Shown: positions 1 through 9,161, numbered from the stretch's first letter. The stretch: 38,355 bases of DNA from Firmicutes bacterium HGW-Firmicutes-12 (GCA_002841595.1 PHAD01000012.1:1-38355), one strand, 5' to 3'. Numbers and translations: made by a program. Notes: generated by a model not told the origin, from the letters alone.

Positions 1-303
1 ATCATCTGTAACTTTTATCATTTTAAGAACGTTCTTAATTTCTACTAGATCTTTATGTATCCAGCCCTCATTCCCATTATATAAGCGAACTTGTAGCCAA
101 TCCCCGGACCTTCCAAGCACGGTAAGTCCTTGACCAGCCTCCGTTTTGGTAACAATCGAATTGTTCAAACCTGCTCCTTCACGCAGGTTAACGACACTGC
201 CCGTAACAACACCCTCTTCCCCCGCCCAGACAGGAATGCTGGTAAATAAGAAGACAATAATTAGGGCAAAAAGGAACCATTTCCTCGGGTGTTTTGGTTT
301 CAC
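1..303 (-). CDS. Secreted SH3-domain protein, 3' part outside the window
   Basis: A reading frame starts at a GTG whose first base is 303, with GGAGG seven bases upstream (311-315). It stays open to the left edge, so only about 101 residues are visible. A basic N-terminus (KPKHPRKW) is followed by a hydrophobic stretch ending near VWAG, a normal signal peptide. Residues about 34-90 look like a bacterial SH3 domain: 'GSVVNLREGAGLNNSIV', then 'GDWLQVRL' and 'GWIHKDLV'. In Clostridia such domains often precede an N-acetylmuramoyl-L-alanine amidase domain, which would lie beyond the edge. Cell-wall binding outside the membrane is the likely role; the enzymatic part cannot be judged. Confidence 0.8.
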   Translation of the reverse strand, partial: MKPKHPRKWFLFALIIVFLFTSIPVWAGEEGVVTGSVVNLREGAGLNNSIVTKTEAGQGLTVLGRSGDWLQVRLYNGNEGWIHKDLVEIKNVLKMIKVTDD

Positions 304-431
304 CACACCACCTCCATAATTTATTTTTGTACACTAATGCTTAGTTTTAGCTCTTTATTCGCCCTTTATCGACTCATTCCCTTTAATTGTCCCATGGTAA
401 TATGTGGTTTTTCTTTATAAAGAAACTCCTT

Positions 432-722
432 CTACATAGACTGTACGTTCTCATATATTCTATTTATTTCTTCCTTCGAAGCAAAATAATCCAAAATGTA
501 AGCAATTATTATTATACCGATAATATTGATCATTAACCTCGTTACTGTAAATGCTCTTCCCAAAGAAGATTGCTCAAATAAAAGCATAGGTATTTTAGTA
601 GTGGACCAAGCCCCAATAAATATTAGTATATTAGAAAACTTCACACCTTTTTTCATAAATACTCCGGCTACGGGAAATGCCCCGTACAGAGGTCCCGCTG
701 CTGCAGAACCTAAAAAATTCAA
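432..722 (-). pseudogene. 5'-truncated permease remnant (ArsP/DUF318-like C-terminal half)
   Basis: The 96 residues match, from memory, the C-terminal half of a clostridial permease family of roughly 160 residues: 'FLGSAAAGPLYGAFPVA', 'GAWSTTKIPMLLFE', then a last membrane helix 'INIIGIIIIAYIL'. The frame opens after an in-frame TAA at about 753, only eleven codons before the first possible TTG start. No Shine-Dalgarno site is visible, and the N-terminal half (about 65 residues, two helices) is missing. It lies just beyond the terminator of the upstream lipoprotein gene. A decayed gene is the simplest reading; a functional short permease is unlikely. Confidence 0.6.
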
Positions 723-760
723 GCGCCTATATTGGGAGTGTGTTACTATCCTTTAGTATA

Positions 761-786
761 AAAAAAACGCGACAATCGTCGCGTTT
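761..786 (-). terminator. Rho-independent terminator of the GerMN lipoprotein gene
   Basis: On the minus strand AAACGCGAC (786-778), a 4-base loop and GTCGCGTTT (773-765) are followed by a run of T (767-761). It sits directly behind the lipoprotein stop codon at 788. Confidence 0.85.
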
Positions 787-787
787 C

Positions 788-1396
788 CTATCTTATTAGA
801 CTTGTATCCCTAACCAAGTTCTGGTTAATCTCAACATACCCTATCAAGGTACTAACCCTCTGTCCATCTACTCTCAATTCTACTTTCTCTACGCTAGCAA
901 ACTGAGTAAGAGTATTTACTATCGAATAAACAGCTAGTTTTTCCGCCGCTTCCGATGCTGGCAGTCCCGTAATCAAATCCCCACTGAAATCAACAATTGC
1001 AAGCCCATCGGACTTAACGTTAATATCCAATAATTTTGCACTCGCAGGTAGTGTTGATTCAAGTCCTGCCTGTGTTGGACCCTTAATTAATTCTTCCATC
1101 GCCGACCTTGCTATCCCCTCTACTTTGGGTATCATTCTCTCTTCTAGTACTAGTTTACCCGCCTGATCTTTAAAATATAGAGCAATTGTTTGTGTTTCTG
1201 CATTCACGGTTACAGCATTTTGCGGAGTTTCAATAATTACCGTGGGTGTCTGTATTTCCGAATCTGTCAGACTTTCTTCTTGGTTAAATCCCTGTTTTAA
1301 CGAGCTTATTTTGTCCGTCAGAAAACACCCTGTCAAACACATACTACTAAACAGTACTATAACCAAAAGGAGTACTATCTTTTTCATATCTGTCAT
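788..1396 (-). CDS. GerMN-domain lipoprotein
   Basis: A 202-residue protein with a lipoprotein signal peptide: KK, hydrophobic core, then lipobox LTGC at about residues 21-24. After a linker with Thr/Glu-rich sequence, residues about 65-195 form one GerMN (sporulation/spore germination) domain: 'TIALYFKDQAGKLVLEERMIP', 'AMEELIKGP', 'LLDINVKSDGLAIVDFSGDL', 'VEKVELRVDGQRV'. GerMN domains are found in GerM, which works at the SpoIIQ-SpoIIIAH channel in sporulating cells, and in other envelope lipoproteins. Alternative start ATG at 1387 (residue 4) gives a more usual spacing. Single-gene unit with its own terminator. Confidence 0.85.
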   Translation of the reverse strand: MTDMKKIVLLLVIVLFSSMCLTGCFLTDKISSLKQGFNQEESLTDSEIQTPTVIIETPQNAVTVNAETQTIALYFKDQAGKLVLEERMIPKVEGIARSAMEELIKGPTQAGLESTLPASAKLLDINVKSDGLAIVDFSGDLITGLPASEAAEKLAVYSIVNTLTQFASVEKVELRVDGQRVSTLIGYVEINQNLVRDTSLIR

Positions 1397-1514
1397 TTCC
1401 CCTTCCTTTCCTATATCCTTCCCTCATTACTAATACTTATATTGGAAGTACGGGAATTTATGACAACTAATACTTATGTCCTAGCCAAACATATTTGACC
1501 CTTTTTCTTTTACA

Positions 1515-1623
1515 TCAAAAACCCTGCTCTTAGAAAATGATATGCTCCCCTCTCGGCAACAGATTTTTATTATTTCATCTGTCTACCTTTAGGGGAGCAT
1601 ATCAAAACAAGCAGGGCTTTTTC
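1515..1623. terminator. Nested three-tier hairpin, probable bidirectional terminator
   Basis: Three inverted-repeat pairs are nested: CCCTGCT (1522-1528) with AGCAGGG (1610-1616); GATATGCTCCCCT (1539-1551) with AGGGGAGCATATC (1591-1603), 13 perfect pairs; and ACAGAT (1559-1564) with ATCTGT (1577-1582). T runs follow on both strands (plus: 1618-1622; minus: 1521-1516). It lies just beyond the stop of the antiporter gene (1640), so it probably ends that transcript. The size is unusual for a simple terminator. Confidence 0.6.
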
Positions 1624-1639
1624 ATAGTTTTTGTAAAAT

Positions 1640-3019
1640 TTATAAATAGAATAACAAGGTAACAATTACAAAAGTAGGTACAAGGAATACTAAAGAGTAT
1701 TTTACAATATACCCAAAGAAACTCGGCATAGTAACGCCTGCTTCTTCGGCAATTGAACGTACCATAAAGTTTGGTGCATTTCCTATATAGGTCATAGCTC
1801 CAAAGAATACGGCTCCTGAAGATATTGCTAAGAGATAAAGCGGATATTCAACAAGCAGTTTGGCAACGGCTGCTGACTCTTCCATCCCTGGATAAAACTG
1901 CCCTAACGCCGTACTAAAGAAGGTCAGATAAGTTGGAGCATTATCCAAGAAGCTCGAAAGAGCACCTGTAATCCAGAAATATTGAACTGGCTGTTGAACT
2001 GCAGCTGTGATAAAGCCTAACGCTCCGTCGTTACCGGCTTTTAAAATAGCCAGAACAGGTGCCATGGTTATAAATATACCAAAGAACAAATAAGCTACTT
2101 CTTCTATAGGTGCCCAAGTGAATTCATTCTCTTTTCTAAGTTCCTTAGGTGTAAATTTAAGAGATAAGACACCCATCAAGACAAGCAAGACAACTTGGAG
2201 TACATCCTGCCAGTTACGGTGAACACCTAAAATATTGATCTCACCAAGGTGTAATGTGCCACTCAAGAGGATAGAAACTACAATACCTACTAAGAATATG
2301 AAATTATACGCTCCAGCTAATTCTATTACTCTTCCAGAAATTGTACCAGTAGGCGTTGCATCACCCATCGGTAATATATCACCAGCATTTTGTTCTTTAC
2401 GAAGATGATAATTATCTAAGGCAATATAAATCGCTAGTAAGATTATTGCTACAACTAACATAGGTTTAAAGAGATTAAATGTCCAGAAGAACGGCACACT
2501 ATGTAAAAAACCAAGGAATAAGGGCGGGTCACCAAGTGGTGTCAAGGATCCACCAACGTTAGCTACTAAAAAGATAAAGAATACTACCATAAATGCCTTA
2601 TTTTTGCGATGTTTGTTTATTCTTAAAAATGGTCTGATAAGTAACATCGCTGCTCCGGTAGTCCCCATCCAGGAGGCTAGGGCTGCACCCACTACAAGGA
2701 AGCCCGCATTCACCAAGGGCGTACCCTTTAAAGTAGTCCGAACTAATATGCCTCCACCTACTGTATATAAGGCCCAAAGAAGTGCTATAAAAGGTATATA
2801 ATCAGCAATTAGGATATGTAGCAGTTCATAAAGTCCTGCACCACGATATACGATAAGCAAAGGAACCGCGGCTATAATAGCCCATAAAATAGAAATCTTA
2901 GGAAAATGATGATGCCATATTTTCGGGAATACAATTGGACCAAGTGCGATAGATAAGAGCATAAAAACAAAGGGTATTGATGAGTACAGCGGTAACTGAG
3001 TACCTATTGAATGTTCCAC
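1640..3019 (-). CDS. Sodium:proton antiporter (NhaD / CitMHS-type ion transporter superfamily)
   Basis: A 459-residue polytopic membrane protein with roughly 11-12 hydrophobic segments. Typical family stretches are visible: 'SWMGTTGAAMLLIRPFL' (about 115-131), 'NVGGSLTPLGDPPLFLG' (about 153-169), 'AYLFFGIFITMAP', and 'SSFLDNAPTYLTFFS' (about 355-369). The last resembles the conserved 'D/N-N-A-P' re-entrant region of ion-transporter superfamily antiporters. Such proteins exchange Na+ for H+, or in relatives carry dicarboxylates or arsenite; the substrate is inferred. The start is GTG, with GGAGGAG seven bases upstream. It stands alone, with the large hairpin at 1515-1623 behind it. Confidence 0.8.
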   Translation of the reverse strand: MEHSIGTQLPLYSSIPFVFMLLSIALGPIVFPKIWHHHFPKISILWAIIAAVPLLIVYRGAGLYELLHILIADYIPFIALLWALYTVGGGILVRTTLKGTPLVNAGFLVVGAALASWMGTTGAAMLLIRPFLRINKHRKNKAFMVVFFIFLVANVGGSLTPLGDPPLFLGFLHSVPFFWTFNLFKPMLVVAIILLAIYIALDNYHLRKEQNAGDILPMGDATPTGTISGRVIELAGAYNFIFLVGIVVSILLSGTLHLGEINILGVHRNWQDVLQVVLLVLMGVLSLKFTPKELRKENEFTWAPIEEVAYLFFGIFITMAPVLAILKAGNDGALGFITAAVQQPVQYFWITGALSSFLDNAPTYLTFFSTALGQFYPGMEESAAVAKLLVEYPLYLLAISSGAVFFGAMTYIGNAPNFMVRSIAEEAGVTMPSFFGYIVKYSLVFLVPTFVIVTLLFYL

Positions 3020-3178
3020 TTTTTTTCTCCTCCATTATTGTTTTTTAGTGTCAATTTGTGTATCAAATACTACTACAACTAGGCTACTATAAATATTACG
3101 ACAATTGAAATTTCTCCATGTGAAGTTTAGCACACAATTATACCACAGTCAAGATTTCAAAACTACCCTAACTAACTG

Positions 3179-3949
3179 TTATAACTCGCCTTCCCCTTTC
3201 AATATCGCACCTTTATGTCGATAATAAAGAAGTCCTCCAGCGATAATAATTATTAAAATACTGATTGCTTGGGCAACCCTTATACCGGGAGTCAGCATCA
3301 GGCTATCAGTTCTAAATCCCTCTATAATAAAACGACCAACCGAGTAAAGAACAGCATAGCTTAGAATAACATCACCATGCTTGATCGATGCCCGCCTCCT
3401 TAACCAGAGCAAAAATGCAAACACACCCAAATTCCAAAGTGATTCGTACAGGAATGTTGGATGGCGATATGCTCCGTCTATATACATTGCCCAGGGTATT
3501 TTATCAGGATCTACAGTATAGCCATAAGCTTCTTGATTAAAGAAATTGCCCCAGCGACCAATGGCTTGACCTAGAACTATACTTGGGGCTACAGTATCAG
3601 TTCCCTGCCAGAAATTAATATTATATTTCTTAAGAAGAAAGAAGGCCGTAATAAATGCAGCAAGTAAACCACCATGAATAGCCAAGCCGCCTTCCCAGAT
3701 AGCGATTATGTCACGAGGATAATTACTGTAATAATCCCAATTAAAAATAACATAATAGGCTCTGGAACCAATGAAAGCTGCCGGAATAGCTGCGAGCAGT
3801 ATATTCAGAAAATGATCTTGATCTATTCGTTGTCGCTCAACCTCGCGCAAAGCTAACAGTGTCCCTATAAGTACGGCAGATGCAATCAAAATACCATACC
3901 AGCGAATTTCCAATGGGCCTAGCTCAAAGGCAACGGGATTTATACTCAT
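3179..3949 (-). CDS. lgt: Prolipoprotein diacylglyceryl transferase
   Basis: Lgt transfers diacylglycerol from phosphatidylglycerol to the lipobox cysteine of prolipoproteins in the cytoplasmic membrane. The 256 residues have about seven membrane helices, a normal family length. The Lgt signature 'GRWGNFFNQEAYG' is at about residues 131-143, preceded by 'EGGLAIHGGLLAA' (the conserved H-G-G-L loop) and by 'IRWYGILIA' at the N-terminus. AGGGGGC lies ten bases before the ATG. It is followed upstream by a double-ACT gene in the same direction. Its substrates in this window include the GerMN and CapA-type lipoproteins. Confidence 0.95.
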   Translation of the reverse strand: MSINPVAFELGPLEIRWYGILIASAVLIGTLLALREVERQRIDQDHFLNILLAAIPAAFIGSRAYYVIFNWDYYSNYPRDIIAIWEGGLAIHGGLLAAFITAFFLLKKYNINFWQGTDTVAPSIVLGQAIGRWGNFFNQEAYGYTVDPDKIPWAMYIDGAYRHPTFLYESLWNLGVFAFLLWLRRRASIKHGDVILSYAVLYSVGRFIIEGFRTDSLMLTPGIRVAQAISILIIIIAGGLLYYRHKGAILKGEGEL

Positions 3950-3983
3950 GTAATTATATGCCCCCTATAAATAACTTGTCTTA

Positions 3984-4415
3984 TTAAAGTATGTATAGCT
4001 TCTCTCCACGCAAAATGGGAATTTCTATCTTCTCCAAAGTTTTCAATGCTTCTTCCGGATTTTCTGCCCGTATAATAACCAAAGCATCTTCTTGCATAGC
4101 TGTACCAATAAAGGCATAGGCATATTCAACATTAACACCTGCTTGATCAAGTTTCTCCAGAACATCGGCCAAGCCTCCTGGCTTATCGGATACCTTAATC
4201 GCTAAAACATTAGTTATACTAACTACAAATCCTTCTTTACGGAGAACCTCGTAAGCTTTATCTGGATCATTTACGATTAAACGTAGTATCCCAAAGTCTG
4301 TCGTATCAGCAATGGAAAGGGCTCTAATATTGATTCCCGCATCGCCAATAACTCGGCATACTTGGGCCAAGCGCCCTTTTTTGTTTTCTAAGAAAAGAGA
4401 AATCTGCTTTACCAT
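3984..4415 (-). CDS. Double ACT-domain protein
   Basis: 143 residues make two tandem ACT folds: about 1-68 ('KQISLFLENKKGRLAQVCRV', 'GINIRALSIADT') and about 70-143 ('VLAIKVSDKPGGLADVLEKL', 'GVNVEYAYAF'). There is no enzymatic domain, so it is probably a small amino-acid-sensing regulator. Stand-alone double-ACT proteins of this length are common in Clostridia and are often found beside phenylacetate-CoA-ligase-like genes, which is not the case here. AAGGGGG lies eight bases before the ATG. It could be co-transcribed with lgt (34 bp gap). Confidence 0.85.
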   Translation of the reverse strand: MVKQISLFLENKKGRLAQVCRVIGDAGINIRALSIADTTDFGILRLIVNDPDKAYEVLRKEGFVVSITNVLAIKVSDKPGGLADVLEKLDQAGVNVEYAYAFIGTAMQEDALVIIRAENPEEALKTLEKIEIPILRGEKLYIL

Positions 4416-4606
4416 AATATATACCCCCTTATATCTTTTTATAAACAGTATTGCTAAGAAATCTAGTACTATAAAAGATATCAGTACTTACTACACTCAT
4501 AATATTATTCAATTTTCGCCATAAAGAATAAGTTTTCCTTTATTAATACTCTATTTTTCAATATATTAAGATTGGAAATACTAAAACTAAATGGAGGTGT
4601 TTTAAA

Positions 4607-5437
4607 ATGCGTACTTTTCTTTCCTTAGTTGGTATTATAATTGGTTCAATTTTATTTGCCTTTGGTATTAATTACTTCATAATCGCCAATGGCCTAGCCG
4701 AAGGAGGCTTTACCGGTATTGCATTGATAGTTCATTACCTAACCGGTTGGTCTGTCGGTATTATTCTTGGGATCTTGAATATTCCTCTGCTATTTCTTGG
4801 TTGGTATAAATGGGGCTTTTCATTTATTTTCAAAACAATTTTTAGTGTTATATTAGTATCAGTATCAATAGATTTACTCCAAGGTCTAGCACTTAAGACC
4901 GACGACCTGCTCTTAGCTGCTATTTATGGTGGTGCAGTATCCGGAATAGGAATTGGTATTGTTCTTCGTTCTGGTGCCACAACAGGTGGCCTTGATATTA
5001 TTGCTCGTTTTCTTTATGAGAAATACAACATGAATATGGGTGCTGTCTTTTTCACTTTTGATACTGTGGTCATTAGTGTCGTAGCCATTTTCTTCGGATT
5101 AGAGATCGCCCTATATACCCTCGTAGCATTATTTATATTTAGTCAAGTAGTGGATCGTATTATTGAAGGTTTCAATGAAGCCCGCGCGGTAATTATTATC
5201 TCACAGGCCTCGGTCGCAATTACTCAAGCAATAATAAAGGAACTAGATCGCGGTGCAACTCTCATCAAAGGATATGGGGCTTATACGAGTCGAGAAAAAG
5301 ATATTCTATATGTAGTAGTTGGGAAACGACAAATTTTACCACTAAAAAGGATAGTTCAACAGCTGGATCCATACGCCTTCGTTACAGTAAATAAAGTACA
5401 TGAGGTCCTTGGAGAGGGTTTCGAAAGACCCTTTTAA
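4607..5437 (+). CDS. YitT family membrane protein (DUF161 + DUF2179)
   Basis: 276 residues. The first about 185 hold five or six membrane helices, with family stretches 'NYFIIANGLAEGGFTGIALIVHY' (DUF161) and 'LRSGATTGGLDIIARFLYEKYN'. The last about 90 form a soluble DUF2179 domain: 'ITQAIIKELDRGATLIKGYGAYT', 'KDILYVVVGKRQILPLKRIVQQLDPYAFV', ending 'VHEVLGEGF'. Biochemical function is unknown for the family. GGAGGTG is seven bases before the ATG. It is the first rightward gene and stands alone. Confidence 0.9.
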   Translation: MRTFLSLVGIIIGSILFAFGINYFIIANGLAEGGFTGIALIVHYLTGWSVGIILGILNIPLLFLGWYKWGFSFIFKTIFSVILVSVSIDLLQGLALKTDDLLLAAIYGGAVSGIGIGIVLRSGATTGGLDIIARFLYEKYNMNMGAVFFTFDTVVISVVAIFFGLEIALYTLVALFIFSQVVDRIIEGFNEARAVIIISQASVAITQAIIKELDRGATLIKGYGAYTSREKDILYVVVGKRQILPLKRIVQQLDPYAFVTVNKVHEVLGEGFERPF

Positions 5438-5474
5438 AACAAATGACTACCTTACCCTATATCAAAGCTATCTA

Positions 5475-7145
5475 TTACTTTTCCAAGAGAGCACCCATTT
5501 CTTTTAACCTATCTTGAACCCAGACAATCTGGTGGGTATCAAAACTGTTAAGGTTCTCATTATAACTAACCGCTCGAACAGCTGCAAATCCTGAGGCATC
5601 ACCTAAAACAGCTAAATTCGGCAATACTCTTAGCTCAGCCCAGGCAAAAGAAGAACAACCAACGGCATAACCTGGCAGAAGCAAGTTATCCACCTCTTCG
5701 GTCACCAGCATCTGATAAGGAAGATACACAGGGTTATAGGGTTCACCACCATCCTCCAAAAAGTCAGGACGCAGCCAACTTGTCACCGGCCATTCATATC
5801 CACCACTTCGTGTTAAATCATCTGGCTGGTAGGCATTAATGTCCATCATATAATAACCTAACCCAATCCGGCTTGGGTAGTTTTCGATATCGCTTCCTTT
5901 ATTGTTGCTTGAACCGGCTTGTTGGGTTTCAGTGGTGGTAACAGCAAAACTATGATTTTCGCTATCCTGGACCGGATGTTGCTCGGAAAGCCTGGTGTGC
6001 ACTGATTCTCTAATATATAAGACCTCACCTACTACCGGGTTTCCCATGGTATCAAGCACCAGTTCGGCTTCTTCAAAGCCGTACGTTTTATTGCCTTCTT
6101 TTACTTTGAACTGACGAAGTGTATTAATAAAATCAGGATTTTGCAAAAATTCACGTGCTGCGACCCAGGCCTTATCGACCGTCAGATGATGGGGCAAAGT
6201 TTTTTGCGGATAGCGGGCAGTCCCTTTATCTCGCATATGGGCCCTAGCATCTACATTGTAAATCAGTAGTGTATTCACCCACCACTCATCACTTCCCGCA
6301 CCATTTTGTGCAGCGTTAATCGGCTTTATTGAAAATCCTTCTTGAGCATATTTTCTATTAAATTCTACAACTAAGGGATCAGAAGCCCAGGTGTGTTTTC
6401 CACCGGCTACTCCCCAATTGCCCTTAAAATCTTGGGTGAAAGCCCACTCTCCTGTATGTTTCGGTAGATCAGGCACCTCTATACCGGTTACCTTAAACAT
6501 CAGAGTTGCCGCCTGTTGATAGGCCACATCAGCATTCTTTTCCTCTTCACTCAAGTACTGCAATGGCCAATCTTGTCTCCCTACATTTAGCGGGACTCCC
6601 GCTAACCTAGCCAACCTCCCATCAATAGAAGCATCGATAAAAACTTCACCAGAGACTAGATTTTTCCCGCCCTGCCACTTAATTAAACCATTCCTTTCCC
6701 GTATTACGGGACAAATATAAATACTATGAATTCTGTCATCCTTTACTCTGACCTGCTGAATGTCAGAACTATATATAATTTTTAGATTTGGAAAACGAGC
6801 TAAATCTCTATTTATTATCTCAGCCATTAATTCTGTACTATAAAATTGTCCTGCCTCATTATACCATCGCCCAAAAGAGCCTGTCGTTACGAGCTTGTTT
6901 TCCCAATATCTTATATCTGCAAAGTTTTGCCCACCCACAGTCCCCAAGCCTCCAGGCTTTTGTACCGGCTCAGGTATAACCAGCAAAATATCCTTATACG
7001 GTGCATACGAAGCCGCAGTACTGGCTGCAGCACACCCAGCAAATCCTCCGCCATAAATAACTATGTCATAAGGTACCATTTGCCTTGTGCTTGGAACAAT
7101 ACATGAGATTATACCTAATAAAATAACAGTAATAATTCTATACAT
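5475..7145 (-). CDS. Secreted or membrane-anchored FAD-dependent oxidoreductase
   Basis: 556 residues. An N-terminal hydrophobic stretch (about 4-18) looks like a signal peptide or anchor. The dinucleotide-binding motif 'DIVIYGGGFAGCAAASTAA' follows at about 27-45, with 'GGLGTVGGQNFADIRYW' shortly after. 'VFIDASIDGRLARLAGVPL' at about 187-205 is the second FAD contact typical of the FAD_oxidored (PF12831-like) family. The C-terminal part has 'NLLLPGYAVGCSSFAWAELRVLPNLAVLGDASGFAA', the family's closing FAD region. The substrate is unknown. AAGGGG is five bases before the ATG. No partner gene is evident; the cobT gene upstream is 35 bp away. Confidence 0.8.
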   Translation of the reverse strand: MYRIITVILLGIISCIVPSTRQMVPYDIVIYGGGFAGCAAASTAASYAPYKDILLVIPEPVQKPGGLGTVGGQNFADIRYWENKLVTTGSFGRWYNEAGQFYSTELMAEIINRDLARFPNLKIIYSSDIQQVRVKDDRIHSIYICPVIRERNGLIKWQGGKNLVSGEVFIDASIDGRLARLAGVPLNVGRQDWPLQYLSEEEKNADVAYQQAATLMFKVTGIEVPDLPKHTGEWAFTQDFKGNWGVAGGKHTWASDPLVVEFNRKYAQEGFSIKPINAAQNGAGSDEWWVNTLLIYNVDARAHMRDKGTARYPQKTLPHHLTVDKAWVAAREFLQNPDFINTLRQFKVKEGNKTYGFEEAELVLDTMGNPVVGEVLYIRESVHTRLSEQHPVQDSENHSFAVTTTETQQAGSSNNKGSDIENYPSRIGLGYYMMDINAYQPDDLTRSGGYEWPVTSWLRPDFLEDGGEPYNPVYLPYQMLVTEEVDNLLLPGYAVGCSSFAWAELRVLPNLAVLGDASGFAAVRAVSYNENLNSFDTHQIVWVQDRLKEMGALLEK

Positions 7146-7179
7146 TTTAACCCCTTGTCTATGTTTTTATAAATAAAAC

Positions 7180-8220
7180 TTAGGCTAAGTCGGCAAATGA
7201 ACCCATCTCATTTATTATTCGGCAGGAAGCATCTACTAGGTGGAAAGCTAAGGCAGCCCCTGTCCCTTCACCTAAGCGCATATTCAAAAGTAACATGGGT
7301 TCCATATGAAGCTGTTCAAAGACAATCTGAGCCCCTTTTTCCGCTGAAAGATGAGAAGGTATCATATATTGTCTAGTTAGTGGATTCAACCTCTGGGCAG
7401 CAAGCGCCGCCGTTTGGGCAATAAACCCATCTATAATGATGGGCTTTTTTTGTGCAGCCGCCCCCAAGTAACACCCTACAAGGCCGGCAATATCAAGGCC
7501 ACCAACCTTAGCAATAATATCTATTATATCTTCTGCATCGGGCTGGTTAATTGCCAAACTATTCTTAACCGCTTCGAGTTTAAGTTGAAAGGCTTTCTCA
7601 TCTTGTCCTGTACCGTAGCCAACTATCTCTTCCGGACTAATTCCTGTTATAGCAGACAAAACTGCAGCAGTAGTTGTCGTGTTGCAGATACCGGCTTCCC
7701 CAGTGCCAAAAATTCCAACCCCCTCATCAGCAAGCTTATAAACTGTCTCTATACCAACTTCTATCGCTTTGATAGCTTCCTCCTTGCTCATGGCCGGTCC
7801 ACGGGATATGTTAGCCGTTCCGTCTCTGACCTTCTTATGTAGAATATGGTCTCCGACAGTTTTACCCTTAATCCCCACATCCACTACTACTAAACGACTA
7901 TCAGCCTGTCGCGCCAGAACGCAGATACCTATTAGACCGGGCCCGGCTAATTCGGCTAATACTTTTGTTATATTTTGAGGATACGCATGAAAACCCTCCT
8001 CATAAACACCATTATCAGCAGCCATCATCACAATTGCTTTTGCCTTTATCTGCGGTAATGGGTCTCTATATATGCCCGCTAATTGTACAGCTAGTTCTTC
8101 CAGCTTACCTAGACTTCCCACTGGCTTTAAAAGTCCGTCTAGCTTTGTTCGTGCTTGGGTCATAGCGCTTTCGTCAACTGGGACTATCGTACTTATGGTT
8201 TGATCGAATAATGCAGTCAT
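7180..8220 (-). CDS. cobT: Nicotinate-nucleotide-dimethylbenzimidazole phosphoribosyltransferase
   Basis: CobT makes alpha-ribazole-5'-phosphate for the lower ligand of cobalamin. 346 residues, a normal length. Family motifs: 'LDGLLKPVGSLGKLEELA' at about 27-44, 'VMMAADNGVYEEG' , 'GIFGTGEAGICNTTTTAAV' (about 169-187), 'DIAGLVGCYLGAA', 'IIDGFIAQTAALAAQRL', and near the C-terminus 'LNMRLGEGTGAALAFHLVDA' with the catalytic Glu in LGEGTGA. ATG at 8220 is preferred over the TTG one codon upstream because GGAGAG then lies eight bases away. No other cobalamin genes are in the window and no riboswitch precedes it. Confidence 0.95.
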   Translation of the reverse strand: MTALFDQTISTIVPVDESAMTQARTKLDGLLKPVGSLGKLEELAVQLAGIYRDPLPQIKAKAIVMMAADNGVYEEGFHAYPQNITKVLAELAGPGLIGICVLARQADSRLVVVDVGIKGKTVGDHILHKKVRDGTANISRGPAMSKEEAIKAIEVGIETVYKLADEGVGIFGTGEAGICNTTTTAAVLSAITGISPEEIVGYGTGQDEKAFQLKLEAVKNSLAINQPDAEDIIDIIAKVGGLDIAGLVGCYLGAAAQKKPIIIDGFIAQTAALAAQRLNPLTRQYMIPSHLSAEKGAQIVFEQLHMEPMLLLNMRLGEGTGAALAFHLVDASCRIINEMGSFADLA

Positions 8221-8261
8221 CAATTCTTCTCTCCTAAATAATTCAAATCCAACTTTCTTCC

Positions 8262-9092
8262 TCAGATATTATTCCATTCCTTTATCAGTGCAATCTCGTG
8301 GGCATAGCCCTCATTATCATTGGGCGTCTCCAGAATAAACGATACCTTTTGCAAATCCTTATCGCTAATCACCTTTTTCAGAATATCTATTGCTAAATGT
8401 CCTTCTCCGAGCTTGGCGTGACGATCTCGTTTCGAGCCAAGAGGATACATAGTGTCATTAAAATGAAACGCCCTCAATCTATTTAGTCCAATCATCTGAT
8501 CAAATTCTTCTTTGATATCATCCCACCGCTCCAAATCATAGCCTGCGCCTGTTAGGTGGGCACTATCCAAACAAATACCTAGCTGCGAATGATAATCACA
8601 GCCCTCTAAAATGCTTTTTAGATGACCAAAGCTGTATCCAAGCTCTGTCCCTTCTCCGACCATTCCCTCGATCAAAATGTACGTTTTACTATCAATTTCT
8701 GCCAGTACATCCTTTAACCCCTGAACAACCAACTGCAGACCCCTTTCTTCTCCTTGTCCACCATGAGTACCGGGATGCAAAACAATATAAGGAAGTCTTA
8801 TTGTTTTAGCCCTAGCAACATCATCCTTAAGGGTACGAATAGAGAATTCTCTCACTCCGGGTTTAGCTGAAGCCAAGTTATATGTATAAGGTGCATGACC
8901 TACGAACGGACCGAAGCTGTATTGTTCCATTAATTCATGGGCTTTTTGTATATCATTTACATCTAGTTTCCTAGCTTGTCCGCCTCGTGGGTTTCTTGTA
9001 AAGAATTGAAATGTATTTGCCTTCATTTCAACAGCTGCCTTAACTGCTCCCAACAGACCTTGGGAAATCGAAACATGTGCGCCAATGAACAT
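8262..9092 (-). CDS. nfo: Endonuclease IV (AP endonuclease)
   Basis: Endonuclease IV cleaves DNA 5' to abasic sites in base-excision repair. 276 residues, a normal length. Zinc-binding TIM-barrel motifs: 'GAHVSISQGL' at the N-terminus, 'FVGHAPYTYNLAS' (about 62-74), 'YIVLHPGTHGG', 'ILIEGMVGEGTELG', 'LGICLDSAHLTGAGYD' (about 171-186), 'AFHFNDTMYPLGSKRDRHAKLGEG', and 'FILETPND'. The His, Asp and Glu metal ligands are all visible. GGGAG is 13 bases before the ATG, a long spacing. It is 41 bp from cobT in the same direction. Confidence 0.95.
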   Translation of the reverse strand: MFIGAHVSISQGLLGAVKAAVEMKANTFQFFTRNPRGGQARKLDVNDIQKAHELMEQYSFGPFVGHAPYTYNLASAKPGVREFSIRTLKDDVARAKTIRLPYIVLHPGTHGGQGEERGLQLVVQGLKDVLAEIDSKTYILIEGMVGEGTELGYSFGHLKSILEGCDYHSQLGICLDSAHLTGAGYDLERWDDIKEEFDQMIGLNRLRAFHFNDTMYPLGSKRDRHAKLGEGHLAIDILKKVISDKDLQKVSFILETPNDNEGYAHEIALIKEWNNI

Positions 9093-9161
9093 GATTATAT
9101 TTTTTCTCCCTTCAAGCTACTTAGCTACTCTATCTGTAGCTACTATTAGATATATTAAGCC

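Noticed and set aside
8221-8261. Possible cobalamin riboswitch before cobT
   Set aside because: Only about 40 bp separate cobT from nfo, too short for a B12 aptamer, and no conserved core is visible.
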